Shown: one piece after another, positions 43,620 through 51,772 of the stretch
Position numbering within the stretch: the stretch's first letter is position 1
How the letters are laid out: the number at the start of each line of letters is the position of its first letter
From: Streptomyces sp. LX-29
Lineage (GTDB): Bacteria; Actinomycetota; Actinomycetes; Streptomycetales; Streptomycetaceae
Length of the DNA stretch: 64,000 nucleotides
Assembly: GCF_029541745.1 (NCBI RefSeq)
Contig: NZ_CP089746.1
Coordinates: forward strand, 558,001-622,000
Reading direction: 5' to 3'
Made by a program: the position numbers and the translations under genes
Notes under the pieces: model-generated
Seen by the model: only the letters and a program-made list of their open reading frames with translations
Databases searched by the model: none
What the model was told of the DNA's origin: nothing

Positions 43620-44654
43620 GTGCCTCGATCGTCAGACGGGCTCCGGGTGGTGGTCGTCGGGGCCACGGGCAACGTGGGTACCAGCGTCGTCCGTGAGCTG
43701 GGCCGGGACCCGGCCGTCGGATCGATCGTGGGCATCGCCCGCCGGCGGCCCCGCTGGCACCCGCCGAAGACCACCTGGGTGAGCGCGGACATCGGGTCCG
43801 ACCCCGGCGTCGACTTCGTCGCCCACTTCCGCGGCGCCGACGCCGTCGTCCACCTCGCCTGGCTGCTCCAACCCAGCCGCGACCCCCTGGTGACCTGGCG
43901 AACCAACGTACTCGGCAGCTACAAGGTGTTCGCGGCCGTCGCCGCGGCCGGGGTGAGCACCCTCGTCCACGCCTCCTCCGTGGGCGCCTACTCCCCGGGA
44001 CCCAAGAACCGTACGGTCGACGAGTCGTGGCCCACCCACGGCTGGCCCGAGGCGTCCTACTGCCGGGAGAAGTCCTACCTGGAGCGGGCCCTGGACACCT
44101 ACGAGTTGCACCACCCCGGGATCCGGGTCGTGCGGATGCGTCCCGCGTTCCTGTTCAAGAAGGAGTCCGCGACCGAACAGTGCCGGCTCTTCGCGGGCCC
44201 CCTGGTGCCCGGACGTCTGGTCCGTCCCGGCCTGCTGCCCGTCGTCCCGGACCTGCCCGGACTCGTCTTCCAGGCCCTGCACACGGACGACGCCGCCCGC
44301 GCCTACCGGCTCGCCGTCACCCGCCCCGTCCAGGGCGCGTTCAACCTGGCCGCCGACCCTCCCGTGACCGCGGACGTCCTGGCCGAGCTGCTCGCGGCGC
44401 GTCCGGTACGGCTGCCGGCCCGACCGGTGCGTGCCGCGCTCACCGCGGCCTGGCTGCTCCGCGCCGTCCCCACCTCGCCGTACCTGTTCGACGCCGTGCT
44501 GCGGCTGCCGCTCATGGACACCGGGCGGGCCCGGGACGAGCTGGGCTGGCAGCCCGAACACTCCTCCGTGGAAGCCCTTCGGGATCTGCTGGCCGGTCTG
44601 CGTGAGAGTGCCGCCGTCGACACCCCACCGCTGGTCGCCGGCCCCCGGTACTGA
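43620..44654 (+). CDS. NAD-dependent epimerase/dehydratase family protein
   Basis: A 344-residue extended short-chain dehydrogenase. It has VVVVGATGNVGTSVVRELGR for NAD binding, then VVHLAWLLQPS, VHASSVGAYSPG and SYCREKSYLER, where YCREK replaces the usual YxxxK with Tyr and Lys in place. The C-terminal part has substrate-domain features (HTDDAARAYRLAV, ARDELGWQPEHSSVEALRDL). The start is a GTG behind GAGGCGACGACC. Such proteins act on nucleotide sugars or related ketones; the reaction cannot be settled from sequence. Confidence 0.85.
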   Translation: MPRSSDGLRVVVVGATGNVGTSVVRELGRDPAVGSIVGIARRRPRWHPPKTTWVSADIGSDPGVDFVAHFRGADAVVHLAWLLQPSRDPLVTWRTNVLGSYKVFAAVAAAGVSTLVHASSVGAYSPGPKNRTVDESWPTHGWPEASYCREKSYLERALDTYELHHPGIRVVRMRPAFLFKKESATEQCRLFAGPLVPGRLVRPGLLPVVPDLPGLVFQALHTDDAARAYRLAVTRPVQGAFNLAADPPVTADVLAELLAARPVRLPARPVRAALTAAWLLRAVPTSPYLFDAVLRLPLMDTGRARDELGWQPEHSSVEALRDLLAGLRESAAVDTPPLVAGPRY

Positions 44655-44754
44655 CGACGATCCGCGGCGGCCCAGCCCCGCCACGGCCACCGGCACGCGG
44701 TCCTTCCGCGGGCCTCGACGTGGACCGTCTGGAGGGCTTCGCAGCGCGGCCGGC

Positions 44755-45195
44755 TCACCCGGCTACGGCTCCGCTGCCGCCTCCCTGGCCGGGGAGGGTC
44801 TGGTGCACGATGACGTTCCCGCCCTGGACCGCGAAGACCTGTCCGCCGTCCTTGGCCACGTTGTTCTGCACCCAGGTGCGCTCCGCGGCGGGCAGTCGCT
44901 CCCGGATCTCGTCGACCAGCTCGCGCAGTTCGTCGGCGGCCTCCGGGTGCTGGTCCAGCAGCGACTCCAGCTCCAGCAACCACAGCGGGAGCAGGGTCTG
45001 GCGCACCCGCTCGGCGTCGTCCGCCCGTGCGACCAGCGCCGCGTTGTTGTCCAACTGGGCCTCGATGGCGGACTGTCCGTCCTCGCCCCGGCGGCGGAAC
45101 AGTCGCGTCACCCCGCCGCGCGCGGCCAGCCAGGAGTCGGTGGCCATGGACCCGACCACCGTGGTGCCGCCGGCCAGTATCAGTTCCTCCAGCAT
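44755..45195 (-). CDS. Conserved hypothetical protein with a short beta-rich tail
   Basis: A 146-residue protein I cannot name. The ATG follows GGGGGAGACG. It opens with a Gly/Thr-rich hydrophobic segment (ELILAGGTTVVGSMATDSWL), then RLFRRRGED, a long charged helical middle with Leu heptads (LLPLWLLELESLLDQHPEAA, LRELVDEIRERL), and an ending VAKDGGQVFAVQGGNVIVHQ plus a Gly tail. The last motif resembles tails of actinomycete proteins that accompany effector or conflict systems. That resemblance is an impression only. Confidence 0.7.
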   Translation of the reverse strand: MLEELILAGGTTVVGSMATDSWLAARGGVTRLFRRRGEDGQSAIEAQLDNNAALVARADDAERVRQTLLPLWLLELESLLDQHPEAADELRELVDEIRERLPAAERTWVQNNVAKDGGQVFAVQGGNVIVHQTLPGQGGGSGAVAG

Positions 45196-45342
45196 CGTCT
45201 CCCCCGCCCTACGCTCTCTCGACGCTCTCCGGTACGGACATTGTCCCTCGCAAGATCGAATCCTCGCACTCCGGCCCCCGGTGTCGCGGCAGCGACGCCG
45301 AGGACGCGCCGCCGCCCGCCGACGGCGGGCGGCGCGATCGGG

Positions 45343-45816
45343 TCAGGGCGCGAGGCGGTCCAACTCCTCGCCGATCGCCTCGCGCACGGCGTGGTGCCGG
45401 GGGCCGAGCGCATGCCGTTCGTCGGTCCAGTTCTCGCGCGGATAGAGCCACACCGGCAGGCCGACGCGTTCGGCCGGCTCCCAGGAGAACCGCGGCCACA
45501 CGTGCGCGTGCAGGAACGGGTCGGCGTTGCCCAGGATCTCCAGGTTGACCCGCCGGAAGTCGGGGTCCAGCCGCGTGCAGGCACGCTCGACGGCCTCGCC
45601 CAGCCGGTCCATGTCGGCGAGGAAGGCCAGCCGCTTCCGTCGGGGAAGCTCCGACAGTCGGTGGACGGTGGGGTCGTCGACCAGCAGCACCGAGTATCCG
45701 GGGAGGAACTGGACGTCCCCGATCACCGCGAATCCCGCTTCCAACCTCCGCAGCACCGAGGGGTTCTCACCCCGGAGCGCGCTGCCGATCCGGTCCTTCC
45801 GCCAGTCTTTCGTCAT
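45343..45816 (-). CDS. HIT-like diadenosine tetraphosphate hydrolase family protein
   Basis: A 157-residue HIT-fold protein. FAVIGDVQFLPGYSVLLVDD and DPDFRRVNLEILGNADPF lead to HAHVWPRFSWEP, in which the His-x-His pair is kept but the histidine triad is incomplete. Relatives cleave dinucleoside polyphosphates or nucleotidyl adducts. The start is the ATG at 45816 (MTKDWRKDRIG); there is no clear ribosome site. The frame extends to 45957 without family features. Confidence 0.8.
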   Translation of the reverse strand: MTKDWRKDRIGSALRGENPSVLRRLEAGFAVIGDVQFLPGYSVLLVDDPTVHRLSELPRRKRLAFLADMDRLGEAVERACTRLDPDFRRVNLEILGNADPFLHAHVWPRFSWEPAERVGLPVWLYPRENWTDERHALGPRHHAVREAIGEELDRLAP

Positions 45817-45985
45817 GGTGGGGGACTGTACACACCGACGTTCCACGGTTTGCCTTCGCAGGCACCGGCCCCACCGAGGAGGAGCGGCTCGACTGGACCG
45901 CGCGCCGGTCGTCGCGTGTCCCAACTCACCATCCGAATGGTGAACTCGGCTCTCCACGGCCCGCGTCGCCCTCTACGCTGAGCCC

Positions 45986-46183
45986 TGCAGCTGGTTCGCC
46001 CCGTCCGCCAGGCGGGACGCGTCGTAAGAGGGAACCCGGTGGAAGTCCGGGACTGCCCCGCAGCGGTGAGCGGGAACGACCGCCGTCATACGCACTGGGC
46101 CCGGCCGGGCCTGGGAAGCGACGGCCAGTAGGAGCCTCGTACGACACGAGGCGTGCCCGCGAGTCCGAAGACCTGCCACTGCC
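45986..46183 (+). promoter_or_regulatory. Cobalamin riboswitch upstream of metE
   Basis: The conserved parts occur in order: GTAAGAGGGAACCCGGTGGA, AGTCCGGGACTGCCCCGCAG, GAGCGGGAACGACC, GGAGCC, and near the 3' end GCGAGTCCGAAGACCTGCC ahead of CACTGC, with CTGCAG/CTGC closing helix P1. It ends 175 bp before the metE start. When adenosylcobalamin is present it should turn off the B12-independent methionine synthase. Confidence 0.93.
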
Positions 46184-46358
46184 CGCGTGCGAACGGTCGT
46201 GCGCGGACATCCCGGTGACCTCGAGGGCGGGTCGGCGTACACACCAGGCGGACGATCGCGCCACGCCGCGCGGGGTCGAGCCGTCCGGTTCCGTCACCCC
46301 TTCGCGTCCTCGTCCCGTCGCCGGGATCTCAGGGAAGCATCTCGCGAAGGAGATTTCC

Positions 46359-48677
46359 GTGACAGCGAAGCCCGCAGCCGTGGCAGCACGGGCCACCGTG
46401 TACGGCTACCCCCGGCAGGGCCGGAACCGGGAGCTGAAGAAGGCCGTCGAGGGCTACTGGAAGGGTCGCGTCACCGCCGACGCCCTCCGGGCCACCGCCG
46501 CCGAACTGCGCCGCTCCCACTGGCGGGAGCTGGCCGGGGCCGGCATCCACGAGGTTCCGACCGGCGACTTCTCGTACTACGACCACGTCCTGGACACCAG
46601 CGTCATGGTCGGCGCCATCCCCGACCGTCACCGCGCCGCCGTGGCGGCGGACGACCTGGACGGCTACTTCGCCATGGCCCGCGGCACCCAGGATGTGGCG
46701 CCGCTGGAGATGACCAAGTGGTTCGACACCAACTACCACTATCTGGTGCCGGAGTTGGGCACCGACACGGTGTTCGCGGCAGGCGCCTCCCGGCAGGTCG
46801 CCGAGTTCCGGGAGGCGCTCGCCCTGGGCCTCACCGCCCGGCCCGTGCTCGTCGGCCCGGTGACCTATCTGCTGCTCGCCAAGCCGGCGCCGGGCGTGGC
46901 CGCGGACTTCGAGCCGCTGACGCTCCTCGACCGACTGCTCCCGGTCTACGCCGAGGTCCTCGCCGAACTGCGGGCCGCGGGAGCCGAGTGGGCGCAGCTC
47001 GACGAGCCCGCCCTGGTCCAGGACCGCACGCCGGCCGAGCTGAACGCCGCCGCACGCGCCTACCGCGACCTCGGGGCGCTCCCCGACCGGCCGAAGCTGC
47101 TGGTCGCCTCGTACTTCGACCGGCTCGGAGAGGCGCTGCCGGTGCTGGCCAAGACCCCCGTGGAGGGGCTCGCCCTCGACTTCACGGAGGCCGCGGCCGG
47201 CAACCTGGACGCGCTCGCCGCCGTGGGCGGGCTGCCCGGGAAGCGGCTGGTCGCCGGCGTCGTCAACGGCCGCAACATCTGGGTCAACGACCTGGAGAAG
47301 TCGCTCGCCACCCTCGGCACCCTGCTCGGCCTGGCCGACCGGGTCGACGTGGCCGCCTCCTGCTCGCTGCTCCACGTGCCCCTGGACGCGGCCGTGGAAC
47401 GGGACATCGATCCGCAGATCCTGCGCTGGCTCGCCTTCGCCCGGCAGAAGAGCGCCGAGGTCGTCACCCTGGCCAAGGGCCTGGCCCACGGCGTGGGCGC
47501 CGTCTCCGCCGAACTGGCCGCCAACCGGGCGGACCTGGCGTCGCGCGCCGGCTCGCCCATCACCCGGGACCCCGTCGTCCGGGCCCGCACCGGCGCCGTC
47601 GAGGAGGCCGACGCCCGCCGGTCCCAGCCGTACGCCGAGCGGGCGGCCGCGCAACGCGCCCACCTCCGGCTGCCGCTGCTGCCGACCACCACCATCGGCT
47701 CCTTCCCGCAGACGGACGAGGTGCGCACCGCGCGGGCGGCCCTGCGGGCGGCCCGGATCGACACGGCCGCGTACGAGGAGCGCATCGAGGCCGAGATCCG
47801 GGAGGTGATCTCCTTCCAGGAGAAGGCGGGCCTGGACGTCCTGGTGCACGGCGAGGCCGAACGCAACGACATGGTGCAGTACTTCGCCGAGCAGCTCACC
47901 GGCTACCTCGCCACTCAGCACGGCTGGGTCCAGTCCTACGGCACCCGGTACGTCCGCCCGCCGATCCTCGCCGGTGACATCTCGCGGCCCGAACCGATGA
48001 CGGTGCGCTGGACGACATACGCCCAGTCGCTGACCGACCGGCCGGTCAAGGGCATGCTCACCGGCCCCGTGACCATGCTCGCCTGGTCCTTCGTCCGCGA
48101 CGACCAGCCGCGCGCCGAGACCGCGCGGCAGGTCGCCCTCGCCCTGCGCGACGAGGTCGACGCCCTTGAGGCCGCCGGGACGTCGGTGATCCAGGTGGAC
48201 GAGCCGGCGCTGCGCGAGACCCTGCCGCTGCGCGCCGCCGACCGCCCGGCGTACCTGGCGTGGGCGACGGAGGCGTTCCGGCTGACGACCGGCGGGGTGC
48301 GCCCGGACACCCAGATCCACACCCATATGTGCTACGCCGAGTTCGGCGACATCGTCCAGGCCATCGACGACCTCGACGCCGACGTCATCAGCCTGGAGGC
48401 CGCCCGTTCCCATATGCAGGTCGCCCGCGAGCTGGCCGCCCACGGCTACCCGCGCGAGGCCGGACCCGGCGTGTACGACATCCACTCGCCACGCGTCCCG
48501 AGCGCGGAGGAGGCCGCCGCCCTGCTGCGCACCGGGCTGCGGGCCATCCCGGCCGAGCGACTGTGGGTGAACCCCGACTGCGGCCTGAAGACCCGCGGCT
48601 GGACGGAGACCCGTACGTCCCTGGAGAACCTGTTCGCGGCGGCCCGCACGGTCCGTACGGAGCTGTCCGGGACCTGA
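46359..48677 (+). CDS. metE: Cobalamin-independent methionine synthase
   Basis: A 772-residue 5-methyltetrahydropteroyltriglutamate-homocysteine methyltransferase, which makes methionine without B12. The GTG at 46359 has AAGGAGA 5 bases upstream; the open frame to 46215 overlaps the leader. The N-terminal barrel begins VYGYPRQGRNRELKKAVEGY. The C-terminal catalytic barrel contains TTTIGSFPQTDEVR, VIQVDEPALRE, HTHMCYAEFGDI with the zinc His and Cys ligands, and VNPDCGLKTRGW with the second Cys ligand. It is governed by the cobalamin riboswitch just upstream, so the cell also has a B12-dependent enzyme elsewhere. Confidence 0.97.
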   Translation: MTAKPAAVAARATVYGYPRQGRNRELKKAVEGYWKGRVTADALRATAAELRRSHWRELAGAGIHEVPTGDFSYYDHVLDTSVMVGAIPDRHRAAVAADDLDGYFAMARGTQDVAPLEMTKWFDTNYHYLVPELGTDTVFAAGASRQVAEFREALALGLTARPVLVGPVTYLLLAKPAPGVAADFEPLTLLDRLLPVYAEVLAELRAAGAEWAQLDEPALVQDRTPAELNAAARAYRDLGALPDRPKLLVASYFDRLGEALPVLAKTPVEGLALDFTEAAAGNLDALAAVGGLPGKRLVAGVVNGRNIWVNDLEKSLATLGTLLGLADRVDVAASCSLLHVPLDAAVERDIDPQILRWLAFARQKSAEVVTLAKGLAHGVGAVSAELAANRADLASRAGSPITRDPVVRARTGAVEEADARRSQPYAERAAAQRAHLRLPLLPTTTIGSFPQTDEVRTARAALRAARIDTAAYEERIEAEIREVISFQEKAGLDVLVHGEAERNDMVQYFAEQLTGYLATQHGWVQSYGTRYVRPPILAGDISRPEPMTVRWTTYAQSLTDRPVKGMLTGPVTMLAWSFVRDDQPRAETARQVALALRDEVDALEAAGTSVIQVDEPALRETLPLRAADRPAYLAWATEAFRLTTGGVRPDTQIHTHMCYAEFGDIVQAIDDLDADVISLEAARSHMQVARELAAHGYPREAGPGVYDIHSPRVPSAEEAAALLRTGLRAIPAERLWVNPDCGLKTRGWTETRTSLENLFAAARTVRTELSGT

Positions 48678-48821
48678 CGGCACCGCGCGGAACGGGACCG
48701 GCGGCCGCGGAGGAGCCGGGAGGTTCGTAACCGCCGGGGGCACCGCAGGGGCCGGGAGGTTCGTGGCCACCACCAGCTGGCCACCGCAGGGGCCGGGAGG
48801 GCGCGCCGCGCGTCCTCCCGG
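48678..48821. repeat. GGGGCCGGGAGG repeats between convergent genes
   Basis: The spacer after metE holds two copies of accgcaggggccgggaggt-type sequence about 50 bp apart and a related third. No gene is present. They may act as a termination region for metE and the convergent tetR. Confidence 0.45.
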
Positions 48822-49406
48822 CTACGGCCGGGGGGTCGGCGCCAGGATCATGCCCACCAGGTGGTCCAGCGCCCCGCCCGAGCGGGGGTCCTCCAACCGC
48901 GCCTCGGGGGCGACCTCGGGCGAGGTCCGGCGCAGTTCCAGCCAGCCGAGGTAGGCGGCGTAGGAGGCCAGAGCGCGGTGACGGGCGTCCGGGGAGGCGA
49001 AGCCCAGGTCGCCGAAGATCTCGGTCAGGAAGTCGAGGCGGGTGCGGTTGACCCGGGCCACCACAGCGGCGACGGCCGGGTGGGACGCCTGGGCGACCAG
49101 CGCCGGTTCGAGGCCGGCGATCTCCTCGCTGCCCAGCGCCTCGGCGAAGAGTGCGCGGGCCCGCACCTGGGGGTCGGTCACGTCGCGGAGGGCGGCGATG
49201 ACGTCGGTCGTCGCGCGGCGCTCCCAGGTCTCCAACGCGGCCACGAGCAGGGCGTCGCGGTTCTCGAAGTGCCAGTAGAAGCTGCCGCGGGTGACGTCGA
49301 GTTCCCGGGCGAGCGCGTCCACCGCCACCGCGGCGACCCCGCCCCGGGCCAGCGCGCCGAGCGCCGCCATCGTCCAGTCGTCCCTGCTGACTCTCCCCTT
49401 GGCCAT
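48822..49406 (-). CDS. TetR family transcriptional regulator
   Basis: A 194-residue repressor. The N-terminal helix-turn-helix spans DDWTMAALGALARGGVAAVA through LARELDVTRGSFYWHFENRD, a textbook TetR motif. The C-terminal ligand domain is helical and unassigned. The start is the ATG at 49406. The gene is divergent from a DUF3995 membrane-protein gene, with two near-identical palindromes between them. This implies autoregulation and control of the neighbour. Confidence 0.93.
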   Translation of the reverse strand: MAKGRVSRDDWTMAALGALARGGVAAVAVDALARELDVTRGSFYWHFENRDALLVAALETWERRATTDVIAALRDVTDPQVRARALFAEALGSEEIAGLEPALVAQASHPAVAAVVARVNRTRLDFLTEIFGDLGFASPDARHRALASYAAYLGWLELRRTSPEVAPEARLEDPRSGGALDHLVGMILAPTPRP

Positions 49407-49409
49407 GTT

Positions 49410-49427
49410 CCATACAGTACTGTACGG
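49410..49427. promoter_or_regulatory. TetR operator copy 1
   Basis: CCATACAGTACTGTACGG contains the perfect 12-bp palindrome TACAGTACTGTA (49413-49424). It lies only 4 bp ahead of the tetR start codon. Confidence 0.75.
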
Positions 49428-49432
49428 ATCAT

Positions 49433-49450
49433 CCATACAGGCATGTACGG
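49433..49450. promoter_or_regulatory. TetR operator copy 2
   Basis: CCATACAGGCATGTACGG matches copy 1 at 15 of 18 positions, in the same orientation 23 bp away and 20 bp ahead of the DUF3995 gene. The pair suggests two dimers binding along about two DNA turns. Confidence 0.7.
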
Positions 49451-49469
49451 AAAGCGGGGAGGCAACGCG

Positions 49470-50036
49470 ATGAACCTCAGGGCGATCGCAGGCGGCGGCA
49501 AGGCGGTCGGTACGGGCACGGCGGACGCGACCGACGCGCCGGACACGGCGGACACGGAGTCCGGGGTCGCCCCGGACCGGACCGTGCGCGTCGCCACGAC
49601 GGCGGCCACCGGCGCACTGCTCGCGGCGGGGGCGCTGCACGTGGTGTGGGTGTTCTCGCCGTGGCCGCTGAAGTCGTGGGGCGACTTCGCGGCGACGCTC
49701 GTAGGAGTCGACGAGTCACAACGCCCGTCCGGTCCGGAGACGCTCGCGGTGGCGGGGGTGCTGGGCACCGCCGCGGGGCTGGTCCTGACCGGATCCCGCC
49801 CGACGTCGAACCGATGGGCCGGCTCCTGGCCGGTACGCGCCGGAATGTGGACGGTCGCCGGCGTCCTCGGCGCCCGCGGTCTCGGCGGCTTCGCCGTCTC
49901 GGGCCTCAGCCTGGGCGACGCGCCCGCCGTGTTCCGACACTGGGACCTGCGCCTCTACTCCCCGATCTGCGTCACCCTCGGCGGGCTCACCGGATACGTG
50001 GCGCTGCGCACCCGACGCCGCCGCCGCGCCGCCTGA
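49470..50036 (+). CDS. DUF3995 family membrane protein
   Basis: A 188-residue integral membrane protein with four hydrophobic segments: VATTAATGALLAAGALHVVW, LAVAGVLGTAAGLVLTG, AGMWTVAGVLGARGLGGFA and YSPICVTLGGLTGYVAL. HWDLRLYSPICV and the early VWVFSPWPLKSW are typical of DUF3995 proteins. The first ~40 residues are polar Asp/Thr/Ala-rich. The ATG at 49470 follows GGGGAGG. It is controlled by the divergent TetR regulator in all likelihood. The function of the family is unknown. Confidence 0.85.
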   Translation: MNLRAIAGGGKAVGTGTADATDAPDTADTESGVAPDRTVRVATTAATGALLAAGALHVVWVFSPWPLKSWGDFAATLVGVDESQRPSGPETLAVAGVLGTAAGLVLTGSRPTSNRWAGSWPVRAGMWTVAGVLGARGLGGFAVSGLSLGDAPAVFRHWDLRLYSPICVTLGGLTGYVALRTRRRRRAA

Positions 50037-50092
50037 CCGGCGAGGGGACGAGGGGACGAGGGGACGAGGGCATCATCCCCTGGCCCCCTCGG

Positions 50093-50110
50093 CCTCGGCC
50101 TCAGCCGAGG
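50093..50110. terminator. Short hairpin after the DUF3995 gene
   Basis: CCTCGGC and GCCGAGG (7 bp) pair around CTCA, 57 bp after the stop codon. It is preceded by four tandem GAGGGGAC units at 50042-50070. Confidence 0.45.
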
Positions 50111-50175
50111 AAGGAGCGGTCGCCGCGGCGAAACGCGCTTGCCCGAGCGCCCGTGATCCGCTTGGGTCGGGGTCT

Positions 50176-50940
50176 GTGACTTCCCTGGATGACCTCATAC
50201 GTCCGAACCGGTATCCGCGTTCGTCCCGCTACGACCCCGCCTGGCTGCTCGAACTGGACATGGGGCCGAACCCGTTGTGGCTGTTGGAGGACCTCGCTCG
50301 GGACCTCGAGCTGCGCCCGGGCATGCGGGTGCTCGACCTCGGCTCCGGCAAGGGCGCCACCTCGGTGTTCCTGGCCCGCGAGTTCGGCGTCCAGGTCGTC
50401 GCCGCCGACTGGTGGATCACCGCGGAGGAGGCGGCTGCCGTCTTCGCCGAGGCCGGCGTGGGCGACCGCGTGGAGGCGGTGCGAACGGAGGCGCACGTCC
50501 TGCCGTTCGAAGCGGAGAGCTTCGACGCCGTCGTGAGCATCGACGCGTTCGAGTACTTCGGCACGGCGGACGGCTACCTGCCCTACCTCGCGCGGTTCCT
50601 GCGCCCGGGTGGGCAACTGGGCATCGCGACCCCCGCGATGACCCGCGAGGTACGCGAGCTCGGGGCGATCCCCCCGCACGTCAAGGCGGTCGTCGGCTGG
50701 GAGGCGATCGCCTGGCACACGGCGGAGTGGTGGCGCTTCCAATGGGAGATCACCGAGCTGGTGACGGTCACCTCCGCCCGACTCCAGGAGGACGGCTGGC
50801 GGGACTGGCTGCTGTGGAGCCGGGCCTGCGCCGACCACCGACCGGACGGCCGGGCCTCGAACCAACCCGTGATCGACATGCTCACCGCGGACGGCGGTGA
50901 GTTCCTCGGCTTCGCGCTGGTGACCGCGCGCAAGAACTGA
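50176..50940 (+). CDS. SAM-dependent methyltransferase
   Basis: A 254-residue class I methyltransferase. SAM-binding motif I is MRVLDLGSGKGATSVFLARE, followed by VQVVAADWWITAEE, AHVLPFEAESFDAVVSIDAF and FLRPGGQLGIATPAMTREV. The start is a GTG preceded by GGGTCGGGG. Relatives methylate small molecules. It stands upstream of the TIR locus with a repeat array between, so a functional connection is doubtful. Confidence 0.88.
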   Translation: MTSLDDLIRPNRYPRSSRYDPAWLLELDMGPNPLWLLEDLARDLELRPGMRVLDLGSGKGATSVFLAREFGVQVVAADWWITAEEAAAVFAEAGVGDRVEAVRTEAHVLPFEAESFDAVVSIDAFEYFGTADGYLPYLARFLRPGGQLGIATPAMTREVRELGAIPPHVKAVVGWEAIAWHTAEWWRFQWEITELVTVTSARLQEDGWRDWLLWSRACADHRPDGRASNQPVIDMLTADGGEFLGFALVTARKN

Positions 50941-50945
50941 GCCGT

Positions 50946-51051
50946 GGGACGCGCACCCTCACATCGGGGACGCGCACCTCGCATCAAGGACGCGCACCCG
51001 CACGTCGAGGACGCCCCCTCACATCCGGTGCCCGCACCCTCACATCCGGGA
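50946..51051 (+). repeat. Degenerate ~21-bp tandem repeats ahead of the membrane-TIR gene
   Basis: Five imperfect units, the best being GGACGCGCACCCTCACATCG, fill the space between the methyltransferase stop and the TIR gene start. They lie outside both coding regions if the GTG at 51076 is the true TIR start. The upstream frame through them has no ribosome site. Confidence 0.7.
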
Positions 51052-51075
51052 CAGCCGGGAACTAACCTGCTGTCC

Positions 51076-51696
51076 GTGGATACGGCGGGCTTGGTCCTCA
51101 GCGTGGTCGGCACGGTCGCCGGGGTCGTCGGCGCGTACTTCGCCTATGTGGCGGTGCGCCATCAGCTGACGCGGCGTCGGCACCGACCGACGCCGCCCCC
51201 GTCCGCCCCACCCACGTCCGCCCCTCCGGCGCCGGCACCGAACCCGCCGGCCGCCTCCACCTCCGCGCCGACCGGCGCCGGCACCCCGCGCTATGACGTG
51301 TTCGTCTCCTACGACCGTGAGGATGCCGACTGGGTGCGCCCCTTCGCCGAGCGGCTCCGCGAGCAGGGGCTCGACGTCGCCTACGACGAGGTCGTGAGCC
51401 GGCCGGGCGGAGTCCGGGTGCACACCGTCGAGACCGCGATCCGCGAGGCGGCCCACGGACTGCTGGTGTTCAGCCCGGCGTCGATGGCGAGCGGCTGGGT
51501 GCGGCAGGAGTACGCCGCCCTGATGCAGCCGTCGATCGAGACCGGGCGGCTGTTCATCCCCGTGGTGATCGGGGACGTCGAGCTGCCCGGGTTCGCCGCC
51601 ACCCGCTACTGCGCGGACTTCCGCGGCGTGAGCGAGGACCTCCAGGCGCGGCGGATCGACGAGATCGCGTCGGCGCTGCGCGGCGACCGTCGATGA
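51076..51696 (+). CDS. Membrane-anchored TIR domain protein
   Basis: A 206-residue protein. Residues ~4-27 form one transmembrane helix (AGLVLSVVGTVAGVVGAYFA), then a basic stretch, a ~40-residue Pro/Ala/Ser linker, and a TIR domain from ~75: YDVFVSYDREDADWVRPFAE, GLDVAYDEVVSRPGG, and SGWVRQEYAALMQ, where W-x3-E carries the Glu used by NAD-cleaving TIR enzymes. The start is a GTG at 51076. It converges on the SPFH/TIR-TIR-GUN4 operon, whose proteins also combine a membrane component with TIR domains. It is the candidate membrane effector or partner of that pair. Confidence 0.85.
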   Translation: MDTAGLVLSVVGTVAGVVGAYFAYVAVRHQLTRRRHRPTPPPSAPPTSAPPAPAPNPPAASTSAPTGAGTPRYDVFVSYDREDADWVRPFAERLREQGLDVAYDEVVSRPGGVRVHTVETAIREAAHGLLVFSPASMASGWVRQEYAALMQPSIETGRLFIPVVIGDVELPGFAATRYCADFRGVSEDLQARRIDEIASALRGDRR

Positions 51697-51772
51697 GCCG
51701 GACGGCGGCGACCGTCATGAGCCGGACGGCTCCGAAAAGAGCCGCACGCCGCGCGCACCACGCCCACGGCCT

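Noticed and set aside
46329..48773. An 814-codon minus-strand frame opposite metE
   Set aside because: An antisense shadow caused by GC-rich third positions; metE with its riboswitch is unambiguous.
50946..51051. Regular repeats before the TIR gene as a CRISPR or an N-terminal extension of the TIR protein
   Set aside because: Units abut with no spacers, and translation through them gives Arg/Pro/His low complexity without a ribosome site.
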